Shown here piece after piece: positions 56,561 to 64,000 of a stretch of DNA of 64,000 nt. A program made the translations under genes and the position numbers. Origin of the DNA: Candidatus Nanoarchaeia archaeon (GTDB lineage: Archaea > Nanobdellota > Nanobdellia > Woesearchaeales > UBA525); NCBI GenBank assembly GCA_028279755.1, contig JANQNB010000018.1, positions 311,499-375,498 of the forward strand, given 5' to 3'. Every line of letters starts with the position of its first letter. Within the stretch, counting starts at the first letter, position 1. The notes below the pieces were generated by a model. The model was given only the letters and a program-made list of their open reading frames with translations. It was not told the origin of the DNA and made no database searches.

Positions 56561-57977
56561 CTGTGGTGCGTGCAGGAGTATCCTGTGTGAACATACCGTA
56601 GAATCCTTCGACAAAGATTGGATCTCGAATGCCATAAAACAGGGCAGACATGCGTAAGAGCGGTTCCGGTCCGCTTTCTTCGTCATCTTTCTTCCAGATG
56701 CTCAAAGCAAGATTGACGTCTGCAATATAGCTCACGACACCTCTCATCGTTGCATCAGTGAGTGCGCGATAATAGTCGTGCATTTCCATAACTGGCGATG
56801 CGTGGTAATCAGCCGCGGCGAAAATTTTTGAATCCGAAATCCGACTTCGTGTAGCGTCAAACATGAGATGTGTGTTTAGTGTTGCTAACGTTAGCTCATC
56901 CAATGAAAATCCGAATTTACTCAATAGGGATTGATATGCATCCTCCAGCTCCGCACCCTCAGTTCGTGCATTAGAATATGCAGTGAAATAATCAAAAAAG
57001 TCACGTTGATCAATTCCGACGAGTCGTTTGTGAATCTCACCAACCAAGGCATCTTGGAATCTTCGCTCATCGCTGTGCAGATCAAAAATTGTGTGTTCGT
57101 CTTCCACACGACTGAACAAGGACTCGTGTCCATTAGGAACTAAACCTGAGAAGCGATTTCTTGCAACCAGATCGATGAGTTGTTCCTCACTTGGTGTGCG
57201 TTGGTCGTCTTCCCAAATCCGATGAATCATGAGATGATAGATATTCCTGGCAAGCTGATGTTCACCATCAAGGCGGAGATCTCTGAGCCATTCAGGCAAT
57301 TCTCTTGACGAAGGAATCATCTCACGCTCACGTAGTCGCTTGAGGAGAGTCATGCCACCACGCGTTTCATGGACCGGCCCCTCAAGTCCTGGTGCGCCGT
57401 GGTAATATGCGAGTTCATTGAGTAGATGTTCAGCCTCTTCGACCCCTTCAGGAGTAATCTGCCGAGCAAGTGCCAGAAATATCTTCTCTTCAACATCATA
57501 TCGAGGGACTAATCGCCTGAGGTGGGCTTTATTTCTCCTACTGGCAAGAGCCATTGCTTCAGTATATGCCGTGCTCTTTCGCCCCTCATCAGAATGAAAA
57601 TCAAGAAACTCAGGATGCATCAGGGGAGCGATATCGGCGAGTTCACCAATTATATTTCCTGGGAGTGGTTCGAACCACGCCTGTGGCGTTTCCTCGCCAA
57701 GACGACGAAAAATGAACTGCGCTTCGTTTGACGTGATCCTGCCATCACCTGGCATAGAGATCCCTTGTATCATACCTTCATATCCGTTGATTGCGATCCC
57801 GCCAAGAATAAATGTCTGACGAGCGAGCAGAGTGTATATGTCTGGCCGTACTCTGTGTGTCTCGAATGCGAGCGTATCACCAACATCCATAGTCTTTGAG
57901 GTCTTCAGCAAGGAGAGCTTTGCTTCTTCTCCAGGTGTGATCTGTATAGAGTCCTCGTTCGGATCGTCTCCGCTCAT
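56526..57977 (-). CDS. Hypothetical protein (483 aa), divergent partner of the 697-residue gene
   Basis: Soluble, mostly helical; IFLALARQITPEGVEEAEHLLNE, LPEWLRDLRLDGEHQLARNI and DRDFFDYF-type QRDFFDYFTAYSNARTEG segments. No catalytic motif or membrane helix. The last 35 bases overlap the end of the convergent helicase gene. ATG 57977 is leaderless from the shared palindromic TATA at 58001. Codon use is markedly less GC-rich than the helicase, suggesting different ancestry. Confidence 0.68.
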   Translation of the reverse strand: MSGDDPNEDSIQITPGEEAKLSLLKTSKTMDVGDTLAFETHRVRPDIYTLLARQTFILGGIAINGYEGMIQGISMPGDGRITSNEAQFIFRRLGEETPQAWFEPLPGNIIGELADIAPLMHPEFLDFHSDEGRKSTAYTEAMALASRRNKAHLRRLVPRYDVEEKIFLALARQITPEGVEEAEHLLNELAYYHGAPGLEGPVHETRGGMTLLKRLREREMIPSSRELPEWLRDLRLDGEHQLARNIYHLMIHRIWEDDQRTPSEEQLIDLVARNRFSGLVPNGHESLFSRVEDEHTIFDLHSDERRFQDALVGEIHKRLVGIDQRDFFDYFTAYSNARTEGAELEDAYQSLLSKFGFSLDELTLATLNTHLMFDATRSRISDSKIFAAADYHASPVMEMHDYYRALTDATMRGVVSYIADVNLALSIWKKDDEESGPEPLLRMSALFYGIRDPIFVEGFYGMFTQDTPARTTVKADNLRGIFQ

Positions 57978-58000
57978 GAGAAAGGTAGAAGAGCAAAACC

Positions 58001-58008
58001 TTTATAAA
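58001..58008. promoter_or_regulatory. Shared bidirectional TATA box (palindromic TTTATAAA)
   Basis: TTTATAAA reads the same on both strands. It is centred 27.5 bp from the minus-strand ATG at 57977 (leaderless) and 26.5 bp from about 58031 on plus, where a 15-base leader with GGAGTGAT precedes the ATG at 58046. No other TATA box lies between the genes, so both probably use it. Confidence 0.6.
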
Positions 58009-58045
58009 TGTTTTCCATTTCACCACTACGTTGGAGTGATATTTA

Positions 58046-60139
58046 ATGGCTGGAGATGACGATCACGGAATGTGGGATTTGCCTCTGGACGGCTACTCGC
58101 CCGAAGTTCAAAAAGAGATGGCTCGTCTCGAGCGTCGTTTCCAACTAGAAGAAGATCCTAGCGAACCCAGGCAGCGAGTTGTCGAAACAGATCCAGACCA
58201 TACGGGTCAGGTTTTCAAGCTTCCCGACGAGCCAGCTCCATTAGTCTTTGATCCAGTTACTGGGCAAGTCAGGCAGGGATATGCTATCCACATGCTTGGC
58301 GCGCACGTCGATGTTCGCAACGCTACTGAGATTCAAGATCTAGTAGCTGCTGAGTATCGAGCTAAGGGTCCGCAATGGGTGGAGCGAGAAATCCGTGAAC
58401 TCTGGGTCAACCTGTTCCGCCTCACAAGCAGATCCATCAATCCTGATCCAGCGCTCGTGAGCGGGCCGCGTCTGATTGACGGCGATAGAGACGAAGCCTT
58501 CTGGTTCATCCCCTACAATGGCTCGCGAATACAAAAACCACGAGCAGATGGCCAAGGAACCATTACTGAGACACGACCCATGTCAGATGAACGCAAAGCA
58601 GCTGTGGTGCAAGGAGTGCTCGATACTGCTGCAATCGTTCGGCAGGGTATGACTGACTATCTCTATGCATGTATAGCTCTGCGACGAACAAAACGCACTG
58701 AGAAGCACACAGTTGCAGGCCTACTTCAGCATCAACCAGATGATGTTGCCAGATTAGTTGAGAAATACCGTGCTAGCATTGAAGAAAAACTGTCAACAAG
58801 AGGAATTCCTTTGCAACTCGAGGCGCTTGTCAGCTTTACTGTTGGGGAAGGCTTGATCCATGACAATTTTGGACCTGTCCGTGCAGAGGAGAAAGCCTTG
58901 GCAGACGCGGAAGGACGCGCACCGCTCCAAACAGTTTCATCAGTAATAGTTTGTCCAGGAGAGGTCTCAGCCCGGCTCAAGGCAGTGCGAGAATTGGTTG
59001 GTGCTCAGACAAGAAGCGGTGACTATCCTGACGCACATGGTCGGGTCTACACAGATGAGCAAACAATCAGAACTCTCCTTGGACGTTTGGCAAAACAGCC
59101 TGAGGATCCAGACTTAGAGCGCCTGGCAGGCCGTCCTGTCTTTGTCGAACAAGGATTGGTAGGCTGGGGTAAGAGGCATAACGAACATCGATATCTCATT
59201 GTCCTCAGCGATCTTGAAGTCTCTCAAGAACCAGGTTTTGTTCCAGTGTTCGGCGGTGCCAAGCTTGAAGAACATGATGCTCGAGTCAGAGAGCAGCAAG
59301 AACGTGAACGCAGCTACAAAGCTCTGCTGACTGCCGCTCCTGAGATGAGACGCCGCTATATGCTCAAACGAGGACAGCTCGCCTCGAATTTCTTCACAAA
59401 ACAAACAATAGTAACGCCTTCATTCCTCAATGAGTTCTTCTCGCAGTATCAACTGCTTGCTGTGAAAGTGTGGGGCGCTCTGGGAAGCAGGCTGACGACT
59501 GGACCGCGGGCAAGGCTACCCTTAACTTCCGGGCAAGCCGTGGCGATCGAGCGGAAAATCAGCTTGAGCCAACTGGAGCCTGACCAGAAAGAAGCCTATG
59601 TTGGCGATTTTAAACGACACTTGACTCCGAGAGGGGAGCACTTTGCGCATACCTTCTCAACAGAACCCTTTCAACATAGCGCAGAATACGCTGATGTAAG
59701 CACACTAATTCAATACGCATTCAATGATCGTATCACGAGCTGGTCTATGAGACACCAAGGCGTTGATCGCCCCTACGAGGATCATCTCCTGTCCGATCTC
59801 TGCATGACAAGCGTGTCAGATGTTGCTCTTGATTATCTGGAAAGCACTGGAAAGATCGCTCTGTTGACTTCGCGTCAACAGACCTCATTGAGCCAGATGA
59901 ACGACACTCCGGATCCGCACACAGCGCATATCTTCTCACCAACAGATCTTGAAGAGCTTATCGCCGTAACGGCGTGGGCTTTGGCACTGAAAAAAACCGG
60001 TCTCAAAGATAACCGCTGGATCGAAACCGAATATGATCGCATCACGTCAGGTTATGTCATTGAAAAAGTGATTCTTGGCAATGTCAAATGCACCTACCAA
60101 GATCTCATGAAAAGCAACCCGAATAAGCCCCAGTGGTAG
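58046..60139 (+). CDS. Hypothetical protein (697 aa)
   Basis: Soluble, acidic start (MAGDDDHGMWDLPLDG). Distinct segments: YAIHMLGAHVDVRNATEIQ, DEAFWFIPYNGSRIQKPRAD, GRVYTDEQTIRTLLGRLAKQ, EHRYLIVLSDLEVSQEPGFV. The alternating strand/helix in the last implies an alpha/beta domain, and AFWFIPYNG recalls no family I can name. Ribosome-binding site GGAGTGAT lies just before the ATG. Less GC-rich than the housekeeping genes around; faces the 483-residue gene across a shared promoter, so both may respond to the same signal. Confidence 0.68.
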   Translation: MAGDDDHGMWDLPLDGYSPEVQKEMARLERRFQLEEDPSEPRQRVVETDPDHTGQVFKLPDEPAPLVFDPVTGQVRQGYAIHMLGAHVDVRNATEIQDLVAAEYRAKGPQWVEREIRELWVNLFRLTSRSINPDPALVSGPRLIDGDRDEAFWFIPYNGSRIQKPRADGQGTITETRPMSDERKAAVVQGVLDTAAIVRQGMTDYLYACIALRRTKRTEKHTVAGLLQHQPDDVARLVEKYRASIEEKLSTRGIPLQLEALVSFTVGEGLIHDNFGPVRAEEKALADAEGRAPLQTVSSVIVCPGEVSARLKAVRELVGAQTRSGDYPDAHGRVYTDEQTIRTLLGRLAKQPEDPDLERLAGRPVFVEQGLVGWGKRHNEHRYLIVLSDLEVSQEPGFVPVFGGAKLEEHDARVREQQERERSYKALLTAAPEMRRRYMLKRGQLASNFFTKQTIVTPSFLNEFFSQYQLLAVKVWGALGSRLTTGPRARLPLTSGQAVAIERKISLSQLEPDQKEAYVGDFKRHLTPRGEHFAHTFSTEPFQHSAEYADVSTLIQYAFNDRITSWSMRHQGVDRPYEDHLLSDLCMTSVSDVALDYLESTGKIALLTSRQQTSLSQMNDTPDPHTAHIFSPTDLEELIAVTAWALALKKTGLKDNRWIETEYDRITSGYVIEKVILGNVKCTYQDLMKSNPNKPQW

Positions 60140-60184
60140 TTTGAGCATAAAATTTTTAAATCGTTCTCCTGGTGAGTGGAAATT

Positions 60185-60433
60185 ATGTCCGAAGACCCGG
60201 ATGAGAACGAACGGAACGTCTATGGCGATGCTGCGCGCGAGAAGCTGATGGAAGACGGCGAGATCAGCGCAGAGGAAGAGGCGTTCATGCAAGGCTATGA
60301 CGAGGCAGAGCGCGAGGAGGAAGAGCGCAGCGACGAAGCCTACGAGCAGGCCTTTGCCAAGCGTACCAAGCGACGCCGTTCTCGCGCCAACGACGACTTC
60401 GACGAAGAGGAGGAGTACGAGCCTGAGGATTAG
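60185..60433 (+). CDS. Small acidic conserved-type protein (82 aa)
   Basis: MSEDPDENERNVYGDAAREK, then LMEDGEISAEEEAFMQGYDE and a Lys/Arg patch (AKRTKRRRSRAN) before a very acidic end. This 'EISAEEEAFMxGY' pattern resembles short DPANN proteins of unknown role. ATG 60185 is preceded by GGTGAG, and TTTTTAAAT at about 60149-60157 is the TATA box. Followed by hairpin repeat copies 4 and 5. Confidence 0.68.
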   Translation: MSEDPDENERNVYGDAAREKLMEDGEISAEEEAFMQGYDEAEREEEERSDEAYEQAFAKRTKRRRSRANDDFDEEEEYEPED

Positions 60434-60454
60434 GCTGTCATACTTCTTTCCCGC

Positions 60455-60577
60455 CAGGGCTTGCCCTGCTTCTTTCTGCATCTCTGCCACCACCTTGGCA
60501 GCCTCTGAGATACACTGGCGTACGGGCTGAATCAGACGCACAGCGAGAGCAACGTCGAATGGCTGCCGTGGTGGCAG
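60455..60577 (+). repeat. CTT-bulge hairpin repeat, copy 4 (long type)
   Basis: Outer stem of 10 bp (60484-60493 with 60568-60577, CTGCCACCAC), unpaired CTT at 60494-60496, inner stem GGCAGCC 60497-60503 with 60561-60567. The apical blocks CACTG, GAATCAGA, ACAGCG and ACGTCGAATGGC recur from copy 2. A separate perfect hairpin, CAGGGC-TT-GCCCTG at 60455-60468, precedes it. Directly followed by copy 5 in opposite orientation. Confidence 0.75.
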
Positions 60578-60635
60578 GGCGCTTTACGCCGCGGCGCTCT
60601 CACTTCGTATGCCGCGCCAAGGCGGCGTAAGCGCC
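60578..60635 (-). repeat. CTT-bulge hairpin repeat, copy 5
   Basis: Outer stem of 14 bp with one bulged T (60578-60592 with 60622-60635), unpaired AAG at 60619-60621 (CTT on minus), inner stem GGCGC/GCGCC (60593-60597 with 60614-60618). The loop matches copy 1 with four changes in about 18 bases; the outer stem does not. It lies 12 bases before the stop of the next minus-strand gene. Confidence 0.75.
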
Positions 60636-60647
60636 GTGGCAGGAGTG

Positions 60648-61163
60648 CTAGAGGAAACTACTGAGCAGGATGAGCACTGCATACTTGAAGCAGAAGCCGA
60701 TGATCGTGTAGCGCATGAGCTGCCAGAACGGGAAGCGCACTGCGCCAGCCACAAACGTCAGTATCGGGCTGCTCAAGGGCGTTGCGGCGAAGAACAATAT
60801 CACGTATTTCCCCCATTTCTCGAGATAGCCGCGATATTTCTTGTTGCGTTTATCGCCGACATATTTCTCGATCCATTCGTCAGGGATCAGGCGGCCAAGA
60901 TAGTAGTCGATCACCAAAGCAGGCATCGCCACGCCAACGCCCAAGAGAAAGATCGCCCACGGAGAAAAGCCCACGTTCAGGTAGATCGGCACGAGGATCT
61001 CGACCGGCATGATCAGGAAGAACAAATAGCCGAAGAAGCTGATCACAGCGAAGCTCGCCAGGCTCGGCGGGGTTCCCTGGATGATGTGCTCGCCGACAGT
61101 GAGCGAAATGATGAAGGCGGTCGCGATCAATCCCAGGACCGCGACAAGCAATGCGCGTTTCAT
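60648..61163 (-). CDS. VTT-domain (DedA/SNARE-associated) membrane protein
   Basis: 171 residues with five or six hydrophobic helices. FLIMPVEILVPIYLNVGFSPW and LLGVGVAMPALVIDYYLGRLIPDEWIEKY are the VTT core; WGKYVILFFAATPLSSPILTFVAGAVRFPFWQL corresponds to the FVAG..PFW re-entrant segment of the family. Probably lipid handling or membrane homeostasis, as for DedA proteins. Not in an operon. Confidence 0.82.
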   Translation of the reverse strand: MKRALLVAVLGLIATAFIISLTVGEHIIQGTPPSLASFAVISFFGYLFFLIMPVEILVPIYLNVGFSPWAIFLLGVGVAMPALVIDYYLGRLIPDEWIEKYVGDKRNKKYRGYLEKWGKYVILFFAATPLSSPILTFVAGAVRFPFWQLMRYTIIGFCFKYAVLILLSSFL

Positions 61164-61202
61164 AGGGGAGAAAAGCCTGCTGTTTTACTAAAAGCTTTGC
61201 TT

Positions 61203-63101
61203 TTATTTCCGAGCGATGATCTCTTTCTGCACCGCCTTGATGTGTTCGCGGTATTTCTTCGTGCCGTGCACCGTGCCGTCGCGCGTCCGGACATTGACTG
61301 TGCCGTCACCAAGCTCTTTATCGCCGACGACGAGGATGTAATTCACTTGATCCAATTGCGCCTCGCGCACCTTCTTGTTTGTGGTTTCTGCGCGCGCATC
61401 CACTTCTGCGCGGATGCCAGCAGCGCGATACTCGGCCGCGACCTCGCTCGCATATTTCGCGTGTCGATCAGCGATAGGAATGACGCGCACCTGGCGCGGG
61501 CTGATCCAGAGCGGGAACTTGCCGGCATAATGCTCTATCAGGATGCCGAGGAAGCGCTCGATGCTGCCGTAGATTGCGCGGTGGATCATGACCGGGCGGT
61601 GCTTCTTGCTGTCAGCCCCCTCGTATACGAGATCAAACTTCTCCGGCATGCTGAAATCGAGCTGGATCGTGCCGCACTGCCACGATCGGCCGAGTGCATC
61701 TTTCACATGGAAGTCGATCTTCGGACCGTAGAACGCGCCGTCCCCGGGATTGAGCTGGAAATCCATCTGCTTGTCCTGCAATGCTGCTGTCAGGCTCTGC
61801 TCTGCCGCTTCCCAGATCTGCTTTGAACCCATCGCCTTTTCCGGCCGAGTCGAGAGCTCGACGCTGTAGTCGAAGCCGAACGCGCTATAGACGCGATGCA
61901 CGAGGTCGATGAGCTCGATCACTTGCTCCTTGATCTGCTCCTCAGTGCAGAAGATATGGGCATCATCCTGCGTGAAGCAGCGAACGCGGAACAGGCCGGA
62001 GAGGACGCCGCTGAGCTCGTGCCGGTGGACAAGGCCGAACTCGCCCATCTTCATCGGCAGGTCGCGATAGCTGTGCCTCGTTGTTTTGTAGATGAGGATG
62101 TTGCCGGGGCAGTTCATCGGTTTCACTGCCACGTCCTGCTGGTCGATCTTTGTGAAATACATGTTCTCCTTGTAATGGTCCCAGTGCCCGCTCTGTTTCC
62201 AGAGCTGCTTGTTGAGGATGATCGGTGCGCGCACGATCTCATAGCCGAGGCGGCGCATCTCCATGCTCATGAACTCGATCAGCCTGGTGTAGATGTGATA
62301 GCCGTTGTCGTGGAAGAAGGGCATGCCTGGCGCTTCGTCGTGGATGCTGAACAGGCCGAGCTGCTGGCCGAGCTTGCGATGGTCGCGCTTCTCCGCCTCT
62401 TCGCGCATATGGAGGAATGCGTCAAGCTCTTTCTTGGTGCTGAAGCACAAACCGTAGATGCGCGTGAGCATCTTGTTCGCGGATTTGCCCCGCCAGTACG
62501 CGCCTGCGATCTTGTCCAGCTTGAAGCCTGCTTTCTCGAACACGCCAGAGTGTGCAACGTGTGGGCCTCTGCAGAGGTCTTGAAAGTCCTTGTGCTTGTA
62601 GCTTGAGGCGCCTTCGCCGAGCTCTTTGATCATCTCGACCTTGTACTTGTTGCTCTTGTACGTGGTGATTGCGTCTTGCTTGCTCTTGTGCTCGACGCGC
62701 TCGGCTGGAATCTTCTCCTTGACGATCTTGCGCATCTCCTGCTCGATCTTGGCCAAGTCGTCGTCCTTGATCGGCAGGTTGTCGAAGTCGTAGTAGAAGC
62801 CGTTCTCGATCGGCGGTCCGATCGTCGGTTTCGCTTTCGGATAGAGACGCTTCACTGCATGCGCCAAGAGGTGTGCGCAGCTGTGCCGCAGGACGAAAAG
62901 CCCTTCCTTGTCGTCTGGCTTGAGCAGGGTGAGCTGTGCGTCCTTCTGGATCGGACGGTTGAGGTCGACCAGCTCGTCGTTGAGCTTTGCTGCGATGACT
63001 GCGCGTGCGAGCCCCTCGCTGATGCTCTTCGCTATGTCCAGAGGTGTGACTCCCCTGTCATACTCCTTGGAGCTTCCATCAGGAAATGATATTTTCACCA
63101 T
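61203..63101 (-). CDS. thrS: Threonyl-tRNA synthetase, bacterial type
   Basis: 632 residues. Order: TGS domain (ISFPDGSSKEYDRGVTPLDI), the bacterial/eukaryal N2 editing domain with HSCAHLLAHAVKRLYP (HxxxH) and GPPIENGFYYDF, then class II motifs 2 and 3 (FRVRCFTQDDAHIF, IHRAIYGSIERFLGILIEH) and anticodon-binding end (QVRVIPIADRHAKYA). Archaeal ThrRS instead carries a D-aminoacyl-tRNA-deacylase-like editing domain, so this is the bacterial form, seen also in some archaea by transfer. Leaderless from TATATAAA at 63125-63132. Confidence 0.96.
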   Translation of the reverse strand: MVKISFPDGSSKEYDRGVTPLDIAKSISEGLARAVIAAKLNDELVDLNRPIQKDAQLTLLKPDDKEGLFVLRHSCAHLLAHAVKRLYPKAKPTIGPPIENGFYYDFDNLPIKDDDLAKIEQEMRKIVKEKIPAERVEHKSKQDAITTYKSNKYKVEMIKELGEGASSYKHKDFQDLCRGPHVAHSGVFEKAGFKLDKIAGAYWRGKSANKMLTRIYGLCFSTKKELDAFLHMREEAEKRDHRKLGQQLGLFSIHDEAPGMPFFHDNGYHIYTRLIEFMSMEMRRLGYEIVRAPIILNKQLWKQSGHWDHYKENMYFTKIDQQDVAVKPMNCPGNILIYKTTRHSYRDLPMKMGEFGLVHRHELSGVLSGLFRVRCFTQDDAHIFCTEEQIKEQVIELIDLVHRVYSAFGFDYSVELSTRPEKAMGSKQIWEAAEQSLTAALQDKQMDFQLNPGDGAFYGPKIDFHVKDALGRSWQCGTIQLDFSMPEKFDLVYEGADSKKHRPVMIHRAIYGSIERFLGILIEHYAGKFPLWISPRQVRVIPIADRHAKYASEVAAEYRAAGIRAEVDARAETTNKKVREAQLDQVNYILVVGDKELGDGTVNVRTRDGTVHGTKKYREHIKAVQKEIIARK

Positions 63102-63133
63102 TCTCGTGAGAAGCAGAAAGGGGATATATAAAG

Positions 63134-64000
63134 CTACCGTCCGAGGAAGCGGCGCATCAGGCTCTTCGGTTTTCTCCGTGCAGGGCGCTTCTTCGCAGTC
63201 TTTCGTTTCGCGGTCTTACGCTTTGCTGTTTTCTTCGCTTTTCGCTTGGCTGGTTTCCGAGCGGTTTTTCTCTTCACAGTCTTACGCTTCGCAGGCTTTC
63301 GTTTCGCAGTCTTTCTCTTTGTAGGCTTCTTTGCTTTTCTTTTGACTGGTTTCTTTTTGGCCTTGCGCTTTGTGGCTTTTTTCTTTGCCTTTCTCTTGAC
63401 AGTCTTCTTTGCTTTTTTCTTGACTGCTTTCTTCTTCGCCTTTCTTTTGACTGGCTTTCTCTTGGCCTTACGCTTCGTCGCCTTCTTCTTGACTTTCCGT
63501 CGAGCGACTTTTTTCTTCGCACGCTTCACAGTCTTCTTTCTCTTGACCGGCTTCCTCTTGACCTTCCGCTTGGTCGCCTTCTTCTTCGGCTTCTTCTTTA
63601 CGGCTTTCTTTTTGACCTTCTTCTTGGGTTTCTTCTTGGCGACTTTCTTCTTGACTTTACGTTTTGTGACTTTCTTTTTGGCTTTCTTCTTTGGTTTCTT
63701 GACGACTTTCTTGGCTTTTTTCTTCTTTGGCTTGTCAGGCTCGCGACGCACCACGATCGGGACGCGCTCGCGCCGCTCCACGACTTTCGGCACGATCTTC
63801 TCGATCTTTGGCGCAGGGCGTGGCTTCTCTTCTGGAATCTCCTCGACTTCCATGATGCCTGGCGGTGGCGCGACACTCACGCCTTCCGGCTCGACAGTGT
63901 AGATGAAGGTGTTCCGCACGCCAGTGTTGCGGTACTTGATCAGGTTGGTCTTGCGCAGCTTCTTCAGGCTCATCGTGACCGAGCCGATCGAGACGTTCAA
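63134..64000 (-). CDS. Winged-helix protein with long Lys-rich H1-like tail, N-terminus beyond window
   Basis: The frame is open to the window edge. What remains begins LNVSIGSVTMSLKKLRKTNLIKYRNTGVRN, the recognition helix and wing of a winged-helix domain, then a linker with IMEVEEIPEEKP and a 200-residue tail of Lys/Arg/Ala repeats (KKKAVKKK, KRKPVKRK), as in linker histones. A DNA-binding chromatin role is the natural inference. The stop TAG at 63134 overlaps the thrS promoter region. Compare the shorter Lys-rich protein at 38656. Confidence 0.85.
   Translation of the reverse strand: MNVSIGSVTMSLKKLRKTNLIKYRNTGVRNTFIYTVEPEGVSVAPPPGIMEVEEIPEEKPRPAPKIEKIVPKVVERRERVPIVVRREPDKPKKKKAKKVVKKPKKKAKKKVTKRKVKKKVAKKKPKKKVKKKAVKKKPKKKATKRKVKRKPVKRKKTVKRAKKKVARRKVKKKATKRKAKRKPVKRKAKKKAVKKKAKKTVKRKAKKKATKRKAKKKPVKRKAKKPTKRKTAKRKPAKRKTVKRKTARKPAKRKAKKTAKRKTAKRKTAKKRPARRKPKSLMRRFLGR

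Noticed and set aside
6235..60635. Reading the hairpin repeats as integron attC sites
   Set aside because: attC sites need RYYYAAC and GTTRRRY boxes at the ends of the hairpin. Only copy 2 has something close (CTCCAAC/GTTGGAG), and the last base is wrong. No integron integrase is in the window.
6235..60635. Reading the unpaired CTT plus GG as a kink-turn
   Set aside because: A k-turn needs tandem sheared G-A pairs after the three-base bulge; here ordinary GG/CC pairs follow.
60609..61826. A 405-residue plus-strand ORF over the VTT and thrS genes
   Set aside because: Antisense to two recognised genes and runs through a hairpin repeat; no supporting motif.
63246..63902. A Phe-rich 218-residue plus-strand ORF
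   Set aside because: It is the complement of the Lys codon repeats of the Lys-rich tail; low-complexity artefact.
1..64000. CRISPR array, IS element or rRNA operon
   Set aside because: No direct repeat array with regular spacers, no transposase gene and no rRNA sequence was seen.

Overview
This window is a stretch of archaeal chromosome, most probably from a DPANN-type lineage; Woesearchaeota- or Pacearchaeota-like is my inference, not proven. The archaeal markers are FtsZ, aIF2-gamma, S24e, S27ae, Spt4, RpoE/Rpb7, eL41, Cbf5, aIF6, prefoldin alpha, FtsY with an archaeal-style NG domain, an Lhr-type helicase, class III signal-peptide pilins with a FlaI/TadA-type ATPase, tRNA genes without encoded CCA, and TTTAWATA-type TATA boxes. 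Many genes have the TATA centre about 26-28 bp before the start codon, so their mRNAs should be leaderless. A second set (pilus operons, MNT-HEPN gene, RpoE and others) uses GAGGTG-like Shine-Dalgarno sites, sometimes with GTG or TTG starts.

Layout. 1-3.5 kb: truncated ftsZ, a 53-residue Cys-rich peptide, an unknown membrane protein and aIF2-gamma. 3.5-6.2 kb: RibL-like FAD synthase and a minus-strand information operon (PIN nuclease, rpoE, spt4, rps24e, rps27ae). 6.2-11.5 kb: small membrane and basic proteins, Cbf5, a glycosyltransferase, a Nudix hydrolase, a nucleoside deoxyribosyltransferase-like protein and a membrane-anchored coiled-coil protein. 11.6-18 kb: one giant surface protein of about 2,120 residues. 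18-22 kb: HTH regulator, membrane protein plus Kef-type antiporter, an unknown protein and a CRM/YhbY RNA-binding protein. 22.4-26.8 kb: three-gene operon of unknown function ending in a TIM-barrel protein. 26.8-27.6 kb: fused MNT-HEPN protein. 27.7-36.3 kb: complete minus-strand type IV pilus locus. 36.4-46.6 kb: M29-like peptidase, DRG GTPase, Lys-rich protein, P2-type ATPase, two paralogous PEP-mobile-domain proteins, eL41, glycosyltransferase. 46.6-48.6 kb: iron alcohol dehydrogenase and four tRNA genes. 48.7-52.3 kb: scpA, then aIF6-pfdA-ftsY. 52.3-60.1 kb: Lhr helicase flanked by three large unknown, less GC-rich genes. 60.2-64 kb: small acidic protein, VTT membrane protein, bacterial-type ThrRS, and a truncated winged-helix/Lys-rich protein.

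The most unusual things I see are: (i) five intergenic hairpins sharing one architecture (variable outer stem, unpaired CTT, inner stem starting GG) with compensatory stem changes, each directly after a stop codon; (ii) the giant surface protein, with a repeated coil/beta module and an approximately 320-residue Cys/acidic-rich insertion made of repeating SYxxC units; (iii) the three-gene unknown operon; (iv) the paired PEP-mobile-domain proteins lacking the ATP- and PEP-binding domains; (v) an aIF2-gamma without its zinc knuckle; and (vi) a divergent pair of large unknown genes sharing one palindromic TATA box. No gene-free stretch exceeds 300 bases. I saw no CRISPR array, IS transposase or rRNA.
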